Below are positions 62,464 to 64,000 of a DNA stretch of 64,000 nt, piece after piece. The stretch is from JAAYOS01 sp050950785 (GTDB lineage: Bacteria; Bacillota; Clostridia; Oscillospirales; JAAYOS01): assembly GCA_050950785.1 (NCBI GenBank), contig JBMNIG010000005.1, positions 1-64,000 of the forward strand, written 5' to 3'. Each line of letters starts with the position of its first letter. The first letter of the stretch is position 1. The position numbers and the translations under genes were made by a program. The notes below the pieces were generated by a model. It did no database searches. It saw nothing but the letters and a program-made list of their open reading frames with translations, and was not told the origin of the DNA.

Positions 62464-63324
62464 GTGAATATACAGTGGTATCCCGGGCATATGGCAAAAA
62501 CAAAGAGAATGATAGCTGAGAGCTTGAAGCTCTGTGATGTTGTCTGTGAGGTCATCGATTCACGGATACCTGTTTCAAGTCGTAATCCGGACATTAATGC
62601 ATTGACCGCAGGGAAACCGCGTGTAATCATTCTCAATCGTTGTGATCAGGCCGATCCTGCTGAGAATTCGCTCTGGGTGCAGAAGCTCTCTAAAGAAGCC
62701 TGCTGTGTAATAGAGACAAACAGCAAATCCGGCCAGGGGGTCAAAAAGTTTGCCACCGTAGTCCGGAAAGCAGCCGGTGATAAAATCAAGAGAGCTGCCG
62801 AGAATAATCGGAGCGTCACGGTCCGCGCCATGATTTTGGGTGTTCCTAATGTGGGCAAGTCATCTCTTATCAATCGAATAATTGGCGGAAATAGGGCAAA
62901 GGCAGAGGACAGGCCCGGTGTCACCAGGGGTAAACAGTGGTTTACGGTTGGACGAAATCTTGAACTGCTTGATACACCGGGTATTCTATGGCCAAAATTC
63001 GAAGATCCTACCACCGGGATGATGCTTGCATTCACAGGTGCGATCCGGGATGAAATAATTGACACCGAGGAGCTTGCAGCAAATCTTATAAAGCTCTTAG
63101 CAGACAGATATCCGCAGGCTGTTACTGCCCGGTATAAAGTCGAGCCGGTGGGATCGGGATATGATATCCTTACTGCAGCAGCGATAAAGAGAGGCTGCAT
63201 CATATCGGGCGGTGAACCTGATATGGAACGGATATCGAATATTGTTCTTGACGAATACCGTAGCGGCAAATTGGGTCGGTTTACGTTGGAAAGATGCATC
63301 GATACAGACGATGACGAACAATAG
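62464..63324 (+). CDS. rbgA: Ribosome biogenesis GTPase RbgA (YlqF)
   Basis: A circularly permuted GTPase of 286 aa needed for late 50S assembly. G4 appears as ILNRCDQAD (NRCD rather than NKxD), G1 as GVPNVGKSSLINRI and G3 as DTPGILWPK; the N-terminus MNIQWYPGHMAKTKRMI is typical. GTG 62464 is chosen: the GAAAGGA site lies 9 nt upstream, while the TTG at 62455 touches it. Confidence 0.95.
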   Translation: MNIQWYPGHMAKTKRMIAESLKLCDVVCEVIDSRIPVSSRNPDINALTAGKPRVIILNRCDQADPAENSLWVQKLSKEACCVIETNSKSGQGVKKFATVVRKAAGDKIKRAAENNRSVTVRAMILGVPNVGKSSLINRIIGGNRAKAEDRPGVTRGKQWFTVGRNLELLDTPGILWPKFEDPTTGMMLAFTGAIRDEIIDTEELAANLIKLLADRYPQAVTARYKVEPVGSGYDILTAAAIKRGCIISGGEPDMERISNIVLDEYRSGKLGRFTLERCIDTDDDEQ

Positions 63325-63377
63325 CTACTCCAAGAGAATCAAAAGCTATATAATATAAATAGGACTTGTTGGGATAA

Positions 63378-64000
63378 ATGAACTTATACGATTATGAAAA
63401 GCGCTTAAAGGATAATTACGGTTTTTCCACCATTTGCGGCACTGACGAAGCCGGAAGAGGCCCCCTTGCAGGATCAGTATTTGCTGCCGCTGTTGCGTTA
63501 AATGGGGCAACAATAGAGGGGCTGGACGATTCTAAAAAAATAACTCCTGTGAAGAGGGAAAAACTCTACACAGAGATATGCTCGAAAGCCCAATACGCTG
63601 TCGCTTCCGCAAGTGTCGGGGAAATTGAAAAGTACAACATTCTTGATGCGTCCCAATTGGCGATGCGGAGAGCGGTGGATGCACTTTGCGGGAAACTTAA
63701 AATAGATGCTGTGCTTGTTGACGGCAATATTGCACGGGAATTTTCTTTACCTTCTATATGTGTTGTCGGTGGTGACAGAAAGTGTGCTTCCATCGCGGCG
63801 GCATCTATAATAGCCAAAGTGACTCGTGATCGTGAGATGGCTAAACTGGACGTTTTATATCCGGGCTATGGCTTTGCTAAACACAAAGGATATCCAACAA
63901 AGCAACATTATGAGGCAATAGCAGAACTTGGTCCGTCTCCCGTACATAGAATGTCTTTCTTGAAAAAATTCTATAAAAGGCAGCAGGAACAGTTAAAACA
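63378..64000 (+). CDS. rnhB: Ribonuclease HII, cut by the window edge
   Basis: Cleaves RNA of RNA-DNA hybrids and single ribonucleotides in DNA. The active-site motif CGTDEAGRGPLAG is at residues about 20-32; LDDSKKITPVKRE, LVDGN and SIAAASIIAKVTRDREM are also seen, as is YGFAKHKGYPTKQHYEA. The frame is open to the last base at 64000, so the C-terminus is missing. It follows rbgA by 53 nt. Confidence 0.95.
   Translation, partial: MNLYDYEKRLKDNYGFSTICGTDEAGRGPLAGSVFAAAVALNGATIEGLDDSKKITPVKREKLYTEICSKAQYAVASASVGEIEKYNILDASQLAMRRAVDALCGKLKIDAVLVDGNIAREFSLPSICVVGGDRKCASIAAASIIAKVTRDREMAKLDVLYPGYGFAKHKGYPTKQHYEAIAELGPSPVHRMSFLKKFYKRQQEQLK

Overview
The window reads as a chromosomal segment of a spore-forming, anaerobic Clostridia-type Firmicute with moderate GC. 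Sporulation and germination genes (ytfJ, sigG, ypeB, spoIVFA/spoIVFB), an ispH-rpsA fusion, a DUF2953-ytfJ-dacF-rluB block and the TIGR03960/DUF2344 radical-SAM pair are all typical of that class. No species can be named from the sequence alone. No tRNA, rRNA or CRISPR array was seen.

Layout. 1-9.3 kb is a housekeeping and sporulation run (DUF2953, ytfJ, dacF, rluB, rpiR-like regulator, HI0933-type flavoprotein, cmk, plsC, ispH-rpsA). Its first 4.1 kb contains about a dozen apparent frameshifts. 9.8-12.8 kb is one large SLH-anchored phosphodiester-glycosidase-like surface protein. 13.0-32.6 kb is an accessory carbohydrate island: an esterase, a LacI-type regulator, a P-loop kinase, an IS110-family (IS1111-type) insertion sequence, then a tight run of Gfo/Idh/MocA oxidoreductase, AGE epimerase, TIM-barrel epimerase, aldehyde dehydrogenase, KDPG aldolase-VOC fusion and KDG kinase. 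After these come an MFS transporter, a GH13_18 sugar phosphorylase, an orphan solute-binding lipoprotein and a sialate O-acetylesterase. The LacI, GH13_18, binding-protein, Gfo/Idh and TIM-barrel combination resembles the E. coli ycj glycoside cluster but lacks its ABC permeases and adds an Entner-Doudoroff-type tail (KDG to KDPG to pyruvate plus glyceraldehyde-3-phosphate).

32.6-36.7 kb is a heterodimeric multidrug-type ABC exporter. It is preceded by its own promoter, a 26-codon leader peptide, two identical 39-bp palindromic repeats (the first overlapping the leader stop codon) and an intrinsic terminator: a likely ribosome-dependent attenuator, and the most interesting regulatory structure here. 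37-48.5 kb holds yerC-like, methyltransferase, hslO, yihY, pdxA-like, sigG, ypeB, aminotransferase, trpS, a wecA/tagO-like transferase and wecB. 48.5-50.5 kb is a group of uncharacterised proteins, three of them small and possibly co-transcribed. 50.7-64 kb returns to core genes: nth, glyA, rarA, nfnAB, spoIVFA-spoIVFB, two radical-SAM-associated genes, rplS, lepB, rbgA and a truncated rnhB at the right edge.

Several otherwise intact genes (DUF2953, dacF, rluB, rpiR, binding protein, sialate esterase, spoIVFA, lepB) are interrupted by single-base shifts, and most such shifts lie near the left end. Sequencing error is the simplest explanation, so these should not be taken as real pseudogenes without read-level checks.
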